Shown: positions 18,234 to 27,116 of the stretch, piece by piece | How the letters are laid out: every line of letters begins with the position of its first letter | Numbering within the stretch: position 1 is the stretch's first letter | Source: Methanococcoides burtonii DSM 6242 | Lineage (GTDB): Archaea; Halobacteriota; Methanosarcinia; Methanosarcinales; Methanosarcinaceae | DNA: 64,000 bases | Assembly: GCF_000013725.1 (NCBI RefSeq) | Contig: NC_007955.1 | Span: forward strand, 1,333,579-1,397,578 | Reading direction: 5' to 3' | Program-made: the position numbers and the translations under genes | Notes under the pieces: model-generated | Told to the model about the DNA's origin: nothing | What the model saw: the letters and a program-made list of their open reading frames with translations, nothing else | Database searches by the model: none

Positions 18234-19530
18234 ACTCACCCTCCGAGATCAGTTTTTCCAGAAGCAATTCTTCTGCATTTCTTGCGATCCTGATCCGCTC
18301 ATCTTCATCAAGTGGCATTAGAATATGTCTTATTTTTCCTTTCCCAAAAAGAGGATGTAATGAGTCATCAAGTTTCATCAGACCCTCGTTATCAGAGCAT
18401 ATCTCATCAGTTATGCTCAAAAGATCCGAAATAAAGTCTTGTCTGTTCAAAAGGCTTTCACGTTCGATAGGAAATGATGTTTTATCTTGCAGTCTTTCCA
18501 CCCAAACTGAGCCGGAACCAACGTCATAGTCATCCCTCAGATGTTGCACAAGATCATTCAATGAATCATCTTTCATCAGAAATCGCTTCAAAGGGCTTCT
18601 CCCGCGAAGTATGAATCTACTAATAATATACCTACCCTCTGCAATTTCAGATAGTTTATCCATTGTTTCTTCAAGCAATTCAATAAGTTCCGCTTCAGTC
18701 TCAAGTCCATCAACATACAATTCTTCAACATACCAACGAACAGAATCAACGGGAACAAAATCAAGTTTTATATTGCCTTTTTGATCCACTTCGACTAACG
18801 TACATCCCCTTTCTCCCAATTCTCCAGGATTTCTACCCTGTGGATTGCCGGAATAGACGATATAAGGGTCAGTTTCCAGGACCTGTGGATAATGTATGTG
18901 ACCAAGGGCCCAATAATCATAATTTGTTTCTTTAAGGTCCTGGATACTGCATGGTGCATAAGGATAATGCCCTCCTCCTGAATCAACTGTACAATGAAGC
19001 ATCCCAATGGTAAATGGAGATAAAGCATCCTTTTTCTGGAAACGTTTTGCCAGATTTTCTTGAATGTGTTTTGTCCGATAACTAATTCCATTGATGGAAG
19101 CTATCACATTGCCATCCTTTTCCACAAAAACAGTTTCTACATCATCACCACTGAAAATTTTCACATTAGCAGGCCATTCAAGACTTGCAGACCATCCATT
19201 TAGTGGATCATGATTCCCATGTGTTATGTATGCTGCAATACCTGCAGATGAAAGTCGCTTGAGACCTTCGAGGAACTTGAGTTGGGCATAAAGACTTTTA
19301 TCAGCACTATCATAGATATCACCTGAAATCAGAAGGAAGTCTGCATTTTTTTCAATGCAAAGATCAATGATATTGTTATAGGCATCAAATGTTGCCTTCG
19401 CCATCACCTGACTAAGTTTAGTATTGATTTCTGAAAGTCCAAGGAAAGGACTATCTAGATGAAGGTCAGCTGCATGTACAAAGATGAGATTACTACCATC
19501 TTTGATCTTTGATCTTTTTTTCGTGGTCAT
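18220..19530 (-). CDS. YhaO/Mre11-like DNA exonuclease
   Basis: This 436-residue calcineurin-fold nuclease carries all metal motifs: DLHLD near residue 22, GDIYD, GNHDP, a later HC in GMLHC, and GHIHYP. A C-terminal helical domain of about 130 residues binds the ATPase partner in family members. YhaO belongs to the SbcD/Mre11 group that processes DNA ends. The reverse order, nuclease first then ATPase with overlap, is the usual operon of the pair. The ribosome site is weak. The name YhaO rather than Mre11 is preferred because the partner is YhaN-like. Confidence 0.88.
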   Translation of the reverse strand: MTTKKRSKIKDGSNLIFVHAADLHLDSPFLGLSEINTKLSQVMAKATFDAYNNIIDLCIEKNADFLLISGDIYDSADKSLYAQLKFLEGLKRLSSAGIAAYITHGNHDPLNGWSASLEWPANVKIFSGDDVETVFVEKDGNVIASINGISYRTKHIQENLAKRFQKKDALSPFTIGMLHCTVDSGGGHYPYAPCSIQDLKETNYDYWALGHIHYPQVLETDPYIVYSGNPQGRNPGELGERGCTLVEVDQKGNIKLDFVPVDSVRWYVEELYVDGLETEAELIELLEETMDKLSEIAEGRYIISRFILRGRSPLKRFLMKDDSLNDLVQHLRDDYDVGSGSVWVERLQDKTSFPIERESLLNRQDFISDLLSITDEICSDNEGLMKLDDSLHPLFGKGKIRHILMPLDEDERIRIARNAEELLLEKLISEGEYENN

Positions 19531-19616
19531 ATGAAGAGAACCTTTTGAAATATTCCACTCTATCTATATAAAAATAATTATTTAAAACTTATGAAATCAT
19601 ATTGACAAACAATTGG

Positions 19617-20214
19617 TCACAATGCAGACTTGAAGTTGCCACACACCTCACTATGAAACGCAATAACCTCATCAGTCCCGATCTCTCCTGGCATCATAAT
19701 TGTATAATTTCTGGGATGGATATACTCTTCCTTTCTCCTATCGACCCTTAATAATTGATCATTTCGATTATAGAAAGTATAAGCTTCACAAGCATCGATA
19801 AAATCATTATCTCCCGTACCAAGATACAGCAAACACTGCAATATCGTCTTAGTACCTTTGGTGCAGTAGATCGGAATATCCGTTCTCAAAATATGAATAT
19901 ATTGTGCATGATCACCATGAGTATGCGAAATAAGTACTGCATCCACGACCCTATATTCCTTCTCTCTGTCCATGTGATGTCAATAATCCTCTCGATAGAT
20001 GCCTTCCATTTCAGGCAACAAACCTATCTCAAAATTAGTATCAAGCATTTTCCTAATGAGATGCAATTGATAAAGGTACTTGGATACACTTGCAGCACTT
20101 AGATCCTCTGCAAAAAGGTCATTTGCATAATTCAAAAGGTGGTCTTTATCAATTTCAGAATAAGATGCATTTGAGATGCGAGTTTCAATAGACTTTAGTC
20201 TCTATTGTGGTCAT
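19617..20214 (-). pseudogene. fused remnants of tyrosine recombinase and metallo-beta-lactamase genes
   Basis: From ATG 20214 a frame loss after MTTIE is followed by about 50 codons like the N-terminal SAM-like domain of archaeal tyrosine recombinases (YANDLFAEDLSAASVSKYLY). Sense then passes directly into a metallo-beta-lactamase fold: LLPEMEGIYREDY, TGA, HHMDREKEYRVVDAVLISHTHGDH and YIHILRTDIPIYCTKGTK, to the stop at 19617. The HTHGDH zinc motif survives, but the N- and C-terminal parts of the hydrolase are absent. The structure looks like a deletion that joined two genes, later damaged by a 2-base loss and a nonsense mutation. The remaining ORF from ATG 19973 (118 residues) is unlikely to be active. 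Confidence 0.75.
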
Positions 20215-20282
20215 ATAATACCAGGTTACCCACTTTTTTTGAACCTATCAAAGCAGGTGAGAGCCTTTAACTAGAAATAGAA

Positions 20283-20354
20283 AGCCTCGGGCGTGATTTG
20301 AACACGCGACCTCGTCCTTACCAAGGACGCGCTATACCCCTAAGCCACCGAGGC
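20283..20354 (-). tRNA. tRNA-Thr (GGT anticodon)
   Basis: On the minus strand a 7-bp acceptor stem GCCTCGG/CCGAGGC encloses a D arm with TAGGGG, an anticodon stem GTCC/GGAC around the loop TTGGTAA (anticodon GGT) and a T arm with GTTCAAATC. The discriminator base is T, as in archaeal threonine tRNAs. No intron is present and CCA is not encoded. A recombinase remnant ends near its 3' side, which hints at past integration near this tRNA. Confidence 0.95.
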
Positions 20355-20416
20355 ATCATTATCAATGGGTACAACTCCTTGATACACAAAATCAAATATG
20401 AAGCTTTCGGTTGGGT

Positions 20417-20938
20417 TTATAAATTCCAGCGTTCATCCACTGGGAACCTCTCATTTATCCACATCATTGTATTGTTATCATGGACTATGTGGTAGGAGCG
20501 TGAAAGTACTCTACTGATATCGAAAATTGGGTCATCATCAGTAATATTAATGTTATCGAAGTCCCTGCGGGTCTCAATGCCGCTGTTCCTCAATATCTTG
20601 CCAATAGGGATATCTGCGCGCATCATATCCTGACGAATATTACCAGGCATTCTCTCAATAGGAGACAATGACAAAGCCCTCACAAAAGGAATATCACCTG
20701 CAAAAAGGGTGACCAAACGATAGTTCACGTCTGATCCCTCCGGGACCTTCAACAGAGAAGACATCTCAGTATCTGCTTTAACGATGTGCTGTGCTTCAGT
20801 GACCACTGAAACATCCTTGCGGGTCATTATCTCCAAAAGGAAGGTCACAGAACCATCAGTGCCAGCACACACCCTCAGGCAGGTAGGGATATCAAATACC
20901 TTGAGATCCCTTAGGAATTCCGAATTAACGAATGTCAC
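20417..20938 (-). CDS. chorismate lyase-like protein (DUF98)
   Basis: This 173-residue protein resembles the archaeal DUF98/UbiC-like group. It shows a beta-rich N-terminal half with LRVCAGTDGSVTFLLE, then MRADIPIGKILRNSGIETRRDF, which is the most conserved element of the group, and a terminal region with SRSYHIVHDN. In methanogens such proteins are proposed to release 4-hydroxybenzoate from chorismate for methanopterin synthesis. The gene is alone between a tRNA and a DUF5611 gene. The family call is good; the reaction is inferred. Confidence 0.7.
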   Translation of the reverse strand: MTFVNSEFLRDLKVFDIPTCLRVCAGTDGSVTFLLEIMTRKDVSVVTEAQHIVKADTEMSSLLKVPEGSDVNYRLVTLFAGDIPFVRALSLSPIERMPGNIRQDMMRADIPIGKILRNSGIETRRDFDNINITDDDPIFDISRVLSRSYHIVHDNNTMMWINERFPVDERWNL

Positions 20939-20971
20939 TACTGATCAATATCCGAACTTTTTTTAATATCA

Positions 20972-21283
20972 TTACTTTGAAACTGCTTTCTTTGCCTGGT
21001 TTCGGCGTTCCTTAGCAGTATATCCGGTCGCGAGCAAAAGGAAGTCCCGGAAACGCTTGTTCGTATCAAGGATCAGGTCATCGTCATCAGAAGAAACATC
21101 CATGACAGTATCCACTACAAGCATCTTGCCATTCATAGAAACAGACAACTCCTTAATAACACCATACGAAATAGAGAGCTTATCTCCATCTCGATCGATG
21201 TCAACTGGGAAACATTTGCCTACCTCTTCATAGATCCGTTCGATATCCGGAGAAAAACCACGTTTTAACTTGTATTCCTGCAT
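20972..21283 (-). CDS. DUF5611-like small protein
   Basis: I start this gene at ATG 21283, giving 103 residues that begin MQEYKLKRGFSPDIERIYEE; the longer frame to 21370 would overlap the stretch after the kinase gene and lacks a ribosome site. The protein is acidic in the middle (DVSSDDDDLI) and ends in a basic helix (AKERRNQAKKAVSK). This architecture fits a small conserved archaeal family annotated DUF5611. It has no catalytic motif I can identify. Confidence 0.72.
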   Translation of the reverse strand: MQEYKLKRGFSPDIERIYEEVGKCFPVDIDRDGDKLSISYGVIKELSVSMNGKMLVVDTVMDVSSDDDDLILDTNKRFRDFLLLATGYTAKERRNQAKKAVSK

Positions 21284-21333
21284 TGCAATCTCTTTTGTAA
21301 ATACATTGAACACGAATAAGTATTCCGGTGAGA

Positions 21334-23034
21334 TTACCTGGATTTCTTCAAAATAACCCAAAAGGCACAACCTTTTCCATCAGGATTGTCATCTACACCC
21401 ACCTGACCGTTATGAAGTTCAGCTATCCTCTTAACAATTGCAAGCCCCAGTCCCGCACCTTTGATATGAACGGAATTAAGTCTGGTGAACCTTTCAAAAA
21501 CAAACGGTTTGTCCTCATCAAGAACCCCAATTCCATTGTCCTTGACGAGCACTTTACACATATCACCGAGATCATCGACATCGAACTCTACTTTAGACCC
21601 TTCAGGACTATACTTTATCGCATTCGAAAGATAGTTGGCGAACACCGTGTCAACCATTGGATTCGCATAAACATGCCATTCCCCACTAACAGCTATCGAG
21701 ACGTCTATCGACTTCTTGCTGGAATGGGGCTCAAAATCCTCAATTACATTCTTCAGAATGGGAATAAGATCGAGCCTCTCAAAAACAATATCTTCGATCG
21801 ACTCCAGCTTTGCATATTTAGATGCCGATTCAATGAGATCGATTATCTTATTGTTGTTCTTGCGGATCATTCGCACATATTTTTCCATCATCGAACCCTC
21901 CACCTGTTTGGACAAGAGCTCAGAATAACCTTTGACAACTCCAGCAGGATTCATCAGATCATGGCGTAAAATATCAACGAACACATCCTTAGTATCATGG
22001 AGGCATTTCAGCTCTTTATTCGTACGTGAGAGATGTTCAATGTGCTTTCTTTCAGACATATCCCTGGAAGTAATAAGGACAACGGGCTTTTCTTCATAAT
22101 CAATAAGCCTGCAATTAAGCTCAACTGGAATGCACACCCCATCCCTTGTATTGCAGAAAGATTCTAAAAGAATAGAAGGTTTCTTCTCGGAATCTTTCAG
22201 AATATTGATCGTTTCTGTAAGGGAACCACCATCATAGATCATAGAGTGGTCCATACCAAGCAACTCAAAGTACGAATAACCTAGCACATCACATGCAACC
22301 TGGTTTATCTCCCATATCTTCCCATCGAGATCAAAGATGACCATTGGATCACTTGTATTCTCGAAAAGGGTCTTGAATTTGAATTCGGTCTTGCCCATAT
22401 ACATGGTGGCTGACCGAACAAGACCATTCAGTTTTTCAGCATTTGCTTGTATCTCTTCGATCGCATGTATTCGTTCCTCATTTACCTCACCATCAAGGAG
22501 AAGATCCGTATATTTTTTAATCGATTCTGAAGGACTTAGAAGATAACGCTCAGAACGCTCACAAAGGGCATTATCAAAAGAAATATAGCCGTGGTCCCCA
22601 AACAAAGATAGAGAGTCTTTGGACTTCATCTGGTCAGTGATATCATAAAAGTAGCCTATCCAGCCTTCATTATAAATATCAGAACTAATAGGAGACAATC
22701 GGTGTTCCAGCCACCTATGGCCAACACCGTTTTTGAGAGGAGTATGTAGAACGACCCTTTCGCCATTGCAAAGTTGGTCAGTCACATCGAAATGACGAAA
22801 ACATTCAGAGGAATTAGAGATAGAAGAAAGTATCTGAGATATTTCTACCCCCACAACATGGTTTATCTGTCCACATAGCTCATGCATCAAGAAGTGATTT
22901 GCCCATTTCACCTTCAAATCACTATCTAATACAGCCACACCGACCTTTAAGTGATCTAAAATATCACTGGTCAATACGTTGTAGATGCATTCGATGTGCT
23001 TTACCGCATCATATTCCACCGTTTGGCTCCACAT
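21334..23034 (-). CDS. PAS-PAS sensor histidine kinase
   Basis: This 566-residue kinase has an N-terminal PAS (about residues 20-130), a linker helix region, a second PAS (about 210-320, with ILGYSYFELLGMD-like turn), the phospho-acceptor box LRHDLMNPAGVV with His near 357, and an HATPase with NYLSNAIKYSPEG and GAGLGLAIVKRI. It lacks transmembrane segments, so it senses a cytoplasmic signal. No response regulator lies beside it. The second kinase of this window, unlike the first, has an unbroken frame. Confidence 0.92.
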   Translation of the reverse strand: MWSQTVEYDAVKHIECIYNVLTSDILDHLKVGVAVLDSDLKVKWANHFLMHELCGQINHVVGVEISQILSSISNSSECFRHFDVTDQLCNGERVVLHTPLKNGVGHRWLEHRLSPISSDIYNEGWIGYFYDITDQMKSKDSLSLFGDHGYISFDNALCERSERYLLSPSESIKKYTDLLLDGEVNEERIHAIEEIQANAEKLNGLVRSATMYMGKTEFKFKTLFENTSDPMVIFDLDGKIWEINQVACDVLGYSYFELLGMDHSMIYDGGSLTETINILKDSEKKPSILLESFCNTRDGVCIPVELNCRLIDYEEKPVVLITSRDMSERKHIEHLSRTNKELKCLHDTKDVFVDILRHDLMNPAGVVKGYSELLSKQVEGSMMEKYVRMIRKNNNKIIDLIESASKYAKLESIEDIVFERLDLIPILKNVIEDFEPHSSKKSIDVSIAVSGEWHVYANPMVDTVFANYLSNAIKYSPEGSKVEFDVDDLGDMCKVLVKDNGIGVLDEDKPFVFERFTRLNSVHIKGAGLGLAIVKRIAELHNGQVGVDDNPDGKGCAFWVILKKSR

Positions 23035-23515
23035 AATAGTTAAAGTATATTAACAAACTGTTTACCTGCCATAAATAGGTCCATTGTATTATTAAAACAT
23101 ATCCATTAAATTAGATGTGTAGTTAATTCGTACAAATTTGAACATATTGTAGCCATATACATATAACCCCCTTATTTCCAGTGGACATATTCAAAACAAA
23201 TGAGGACATTTTACACGAATTAACATAATCGAAAAATGTAATATATTTAATAATATATATTAAAGCAAGGTAATATGATCGTTTCATATAATACCACCAC
23301 CAACACACCCAAAATAATTATCAGCCGTTCAAAATTAGACTTATTTTTACTTGATATTTTTAATTTCAAAGGATTTTATTACCTATATGAGTATAATTCC
23401 ACATATATTTTGTAGAGAAATGAGAACATACAAGTGGACATAAAAATATAATAATAATTGATGAATAAAAATTAGAGAGGAAGTTTATGGACATGACTTG
23501 TGTCCAGAATTAGAT
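23035..23515. other. non-coding stretch
   Basis: About 480 AT-rich bases between the start of the kinase gene and the end of the radical SAM gene. I see no gene, RNA or clear repeat. The kinase promoter must lie near 23060-23110. The two phrases CAGTGGACAT (23179) and AAGTGGACAT (23431) are alike but too short to interpret. Confidence 0.6.
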
Positions 23516-24211
23516 TTATTTTTCAAGAACCAATTTTCCATTAACACCCATCAGAATAACACGAGGTACGACCAAAAGAGTCTTCTTTCCAATATTTTCC
23601 AGATCATCCCAGGAAGGAACAGCACTTTCAAACTCCCGGAATGGAAGATCGAAATCAGGGTTGCTCAGGAACTGATAGAACAGAACTTCAGAAGCACCCT
23701 CCATATATGGGAACAAAGAAGATAAAGTCCCAGGATCCACATAACCAGGAATTACACGTACCCATATACGCAGCCACTTTTTGTGAGCAATCTCAAGAGA
23801 CTCACTTAAAAGACCCACATATTTCTTAGTCTTCTCTTCAGACATACACGTCAGCTCCATAATAGCCTTCAAGTTATCAAGAGGTGCTTTCAATTCCAGG
23901 ACAAAACCATGTACATAAGGCAATGCATCTTCCAGCACTCCCGGTTTCATCCCATTGGATTTTAACAGAACCTCTTTTCCAACTTCATTAAGTGCTTTTA
24001 TGAGAGGAATAAGCTCTTTTTGTAATGTCGGCTCAGCCCCACCAAGGTGAACTGCCTTAGAAAGGGAATTTTTGGCAAGATCGACCACTTCTTCCACAGA
24101 CACTTCTTTGAAAGGCTGATGAATATGAACACAATAAGGACATTTCATATTGCATCCAAAAAACTCTATACGAATCATTCCATTAGAATCAGATATATCT
24201 ATCAATCGCAT
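23516..24211 (-). CDS. radical SAM protein, activase-like
   Basis: This 231-residue protein holds the radical SAM cluster motif CNMKCPYC near residue 20 and the glycine-rich HLGGAEPTL that follows in this family. The short length and lack of extra cysteine clusters resemble glycyl-radical-enzyme activases or NrdG-like proteins. It starts at ATG 24211 behind GGAGG. There is no glycyl-radical enzyme next to it, so the partner is unknown. The same organism also carries NifB, QueE, CofG and two CofH radical SAM enzymes in this window. Confidence 0.85.
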   Translation of the reverse strand: MRLIDISDSNGMIRIEFFGCNMKCPYCVHIHQPFKEVSVEEVVDLAKNSLSKAVHLGGAEPTLQKELIPLIKALNEVGKEVLLKSNGMKPGVLEDALPYVHGFVLELKAPLDNLKAIMELTCMSEEKTKKYVGLLSESLEIAHKKWLRIWVRVIPGYVDPGTLSSLFPYMEGASEVLFYQFLSNPDFDLPFREFESAVPSWDDLENIGKKTLLVVPRVILMGVNGKLVLEK

Positions 24212-24370
24212 CTATATCCTCCATTTACAACATTATTACATTGAATAGTAAGATTTTCAGCAAAGAATATTAACCTATGTAAATACCACTCCAGCCTTTC
24301 AGCCCGACATCGCAGCGATTACTATTTATGCAGAACATGCCATCAATTCATTAAACCCAAGGTGATTATA

Positions 24371-24667
24371 ATGCCAAAAAAACTAACAATTGGAGATCTC
24401 GAAAGAAGGAAAGAGAAGATAGAGATAGAAGAAGAACTTGGCGAAAAGCTCGAAGAACTTTATGACATAATAATGCCACCGGGAACTCCATCTTATATAA
24501 TGTATGACATGATCGAAGAGTTCGAACTGGAACCTGTCGAAAGGAAACTTACTGTCAACATCGTGGAATGTGACGAAAGGAACGTTATAGTCCTTAGAGG
24601 AAAACTCGAGGTCGTAAAAGAAGCAGAACAGTATTATTTCAAAGAGATGAAAGAATATATCAACTAA
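24371..24667 (+). CDS. small acidic conserved protein
   Basis: I start at ATG 24371, with AAGGTGAT five to ten bases upstream; GTG 24362 overlaps that site. The 98-residue product is rich in Glu and Lys, opens MPKKLTIGDLERRKEK, and has a central FELEPVERKLTVNIVE and a hydrophobic strand NVIVLRGKL. No metal or nucleotide motif is visible. It faces the Mmp2 gene convergently. I do not recognise the family. Confidence 0.7.
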   Translation: MPKKLTIGDLERRKEKIEIEEELGEKLEELYDIIMPPGTPSYIMYDMIEEFELEPVERKLTVNIVECDERNVIVLRGKLEVVKEAEQYYFKEMKEYIN

Positions 24668-24711
24668 AACTTATCTGATAAAAGGAATGGCCTGATGGCA
24701 GTGCCACAGAG

Positions 24712-25707
24712 TCATTCACCATCTTCTACACTCAATCCAATTCCAGTTATAGTATCAGAGTTCAGGTCAAAGACAACTGCTTTTTGTTCCCCCGAGTATA
24801 TATCCACGAGACCTGAGTCATTGATGTTTCCAACTACCGCTGCAGTTATGCCGACATCTTCAAAGATACGGATACATTCATCGCAGTTCTCCGGTTTTGT
24901 GGTAATGACATAACCAGTAGCAGGGTATATCTTAAGCCATTGTTCAAGCTCAAGATATTCTGGGATCGGGATCTTATCGACATCCACGGATGCACCGACC
25001 TTGCTGGTCTCACATAACATACCCAGAGTTCCGATGGTACCGGGATTACTGATATCCTTTCCTGCGATCGCCAATTTCTTTTCAGCAATGGTCTGCATTA
25101 CAAGGAAGCGGTCACGAACTGTCTGAGCATCCTTGAAAGATGTGGTATCCCAGCTGTAAGGGGAATTTTTCCCGACCCGACCATCCATATCATAGGCAAC
25201 AATTATCGAATCTCCGGGTTTTGCCATATCACTTCTGATAAGACAGTCCTTTTTGGCGACTCCGATTATAGCGACCCCAAGAGAATTGTAAGGGGTGTCG
25301 GGGTGAATATGACCACCCACCATGGGAACACCGAACTTCTTCACGCCGTCCTTTATGCCCCGCATCATCTCTTTGCAGGCATCCGTGTCACAAGAGGACA
25401 TGACATTGACCATTGCAACTGGCCTTCCACCCATTGCAGAGATATCATTTACATTGACAACTACGGAAGTGTACCCTGTCCACCATTGGCTTTCCATTGC
25501 GATCTTACCCCAGATAGCATCAGCAGCGAACAGGATCACCTCATCACCACCAGTATCCAGGACCGCAGCATCATCGCCAAAGTCAACGATCGTCTCGCTG
25601 TATTCACTACGGACATCCTCGAAAATGTTCACAATATCAGCAATGGGCTTTTTACGGGTCACACCTTCAAAATTTCGAAGATTCGAAGCTAATTGTTCAA
25701 TATCCAA
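24712..25707 (-). CDS. methanogenesis marker protein 2, AIR synthase-related
   Basis: This is an AIR-synthase/PurM-fold protein of the methanogen-only marker 2 family. I place the start at TTG 25707 (MDIEQLASNLRNFEG) because GGGTGGATCC lies just upstream; the longer frame to 25755 would overlap nifB. It has the ATP-loop features DFGDDAAVL, VNVNDISAMGGRP and MVGGHIHPD typical of PurM/SelD/HypE relatives. These enzymes activate substrates with ATP. The exact role of Mmp2 is unknown. It follows nifB by 40 bases on the same strand. Confidence 0.88.
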   Translation of the reverse strand: MDIEQLASNLRNFEGVTRKKPIADIVNIFEDVRSEYSETIVDFGDDAAVLDTGGDEVILFAADAIWGKIAMESQWWTGYTSVVVNVNDISAMGGRPVAMVNVMSSCDTDACKEMMRGIKDGVKKFGVPMVGGHIHPDTPYNSLGVAIIGVAKKDCLIRSDMAKPGDSIIVAYDMDGRVGKNSPYSWDTTSFKDAQTVRDRFLVMQTIAEKKLAIAGKDISNPGTIGTLGMLCETSKVGASVDVDKIPIPEYLELEQWLKIYPATGYVITTKPENCDECIRIFEDVGITAAVVGNINDSGLVDIYSGEQKAVVFDLNSDTITGIGLSVEDGE

Positions 25708-25747
25708 TAGGATCCACCCTTTAATGTCCATAAAAAAGAATGAAAGA

Positions 25748-26686
25748 TCATTCACTGTGATCTTTCTTTTCGATCGACTCCATCTTTATGACGTTCCTGC
25801 GCTCTTCACTCATCTGTGAAAGGTCCTTACCGATAAGACCGTAAGCATCAGACCTGCATTGGCGACAGTGCCTCATCTGCTGTACATAAGGTTCACAGGA
25901 GTCCTGCATCTCTTTACGTACTTCATTGGATGGAGGTTCCATGTCCGCGAACTTTGCCTGACATATGAGAGGCATGATGTTCATGATGAAAACACCCATT
26001 TCGCGTATTTTCTTTGCAACCTCTACAATATGATCTTTATTGATCTCAGGGATCAGGACGGTGTTCACTTTTATGACCATCCCTGCCTCAACAGCTTTTT
26101 TGATTCCTTCAAGCTGGTTGGCAATGAGGATCTCTGCAGCTTCAACGCCTGTATAGGATTTGCCTTTGTAAGAGATATGGTCAACTATCTGTGCCTGGAT
26201 CTTAGGATCGATGGCATTAAGGGTCACAGTAAGTGTGCTGACCCCTACCCTAAGAAGCTCATCCATTTTATCCGGCAGAGCAAGACCATTGGTACTAAGA
26301 CAAAGAGTTACATCAGGGAACTCGTTCTTGATCAGCTCCAGAGTCTCAAAGGTCTCATCGTTAGCCAGCGGGTCACCAGGACCCGCCACAGCTACCACCT
26401 TAATGAAAGGATGGTCTTTGAGAACCTGCCGAGTCTTTTCAAGGGCTTCCTGTGGAGTTAATATTTCACTTGTCACACCAGGGCGGCTTTCGTTCACACA
26501 ATCAAACTTACGGTCACAATAGTTGCACTGGATATTGCATTTTGGAGCAACAGCCAAATGTATTCGACCAAATTTATGCTGCGCGTTCTTATCATAACAT
26601 GGATGTTCTGAGATCTTACGCAGAATTTCACGATCCACATCATTTACATCATGACATTCTTCATTGATTTTATCAGTATCAGGCAA
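25748..26686 (-). CDS. nifB: NifB-like radical SAM protein
   Basis: This 312-residue protein starts at TTG 26686 behind CCGGAGG. The HPCYDKNAQHKFGRIHLAVA lead and the cluster motif CNIQCNYCDRKFDC are those of NifB, which makes the carbide-containing NifB cofactor of nitrogenase. Further cysteines in CRQCRSDAYG near the end fit the additional cluster ligands. It has no NafY/NifX domain, as is usual for methanogen NifB. No nif structural genes are in the window. NifB occurs even in methanogens that do not fix nitrogen, so its presence is not proof of diazotrophy. Confidence 0.93.
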   Translation of the reverse strand: MPDTDKINEECHDVNDVDREILRKISEHPCYDKNAQHKFGRIHLAVAPKCNIQCNYCDRKFDCVNESRPGVTSEILTPQEALEKTRQVLKDHPFIKVVAVAGPGDPLANDETFETLELIKNEFPDVTLCLSTNGLALPDKMDELLRVGVSTLTVTLNAIDPKIQAQIVDHISYKGKSYTGVEAAEILIANQLEGIKKAVEAGMVIKVNTVLIPEINKDHIVEVAKKIREMGVFIMNIMPLICQAKFADMEPPSNEVRKEMQDSCEPYVQQMRHCRQCRSDAYGLIGKDLSQMSEERRNVIKMESIEKKDHSE

Positions 26687-26765
26687 AATATGTCCTCCGG
26701 CATTAATAAAAAATCTGAACTTAAATTAAGACCCTTAAAGATATAGATATAGGTTTTGGAATATC

Positions 26766-27116
26766 TCACTCAAAACCGTTCAATTCACACCATTTCCCAT
26801 GACCTTCCCATACCTTCACAGATACTGGAAGCCCAAGCTGCTCAAAAAGCTGACCATGCATGTGTTCACAGATATTTTCAGCACTTGGGAAAGGAAGAAC
26901 GTCATTCAAAAGCTTATGGTCGTATGTTTTGAGGATCTCCTTTACGATCTTCTTGATAATGTAAAAATCCATGACCATTCCATTCTCTTGTTTCTCGCCT
27001 TCTAGAACTACCTCTATTTTATAAGTGTGGCCGTGAACTATACCACAGGTCTCGTGTTCCGGCAAATAGTGTGCACTGTCAATATATTCTATTATTCCAA
27101 GTCTCATTTTTGTCAT
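26766..27116 (-). CDS. queD: QueD, 6-carboxytetrahydropterin synthase
   Basis: This 116-residue protein belongs to the 6-pyruvoyl-tetrahydropterin synthase family. The start ATG 27116 overlaps the queE stop in TAATG. It carries zinc-binding histidines in SAHYL and VHGHTYK, the catalytic Cys in ETCGIVHGH, and the ending WEGHGKWCELNG. QueD converts dihydroneopterin triphosphate to carboxytetrahydropterin on the way to preQ0, the base from which archaeosine is formed in tRNA. Adjacent queE and queC confirm the pathway. Confidence 0.93.
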   Translation of the reverse strand: MTKMRLGIIEYIDSAHYLPEHETCGIVHGHTYKIEVVLEGEKQENGMVMDFYIIKKIVKEILKTYDHKLLNDVLPFPSAENICEHMHGQLFEQLGLPVSVKVWEGHGKWCELNGFE

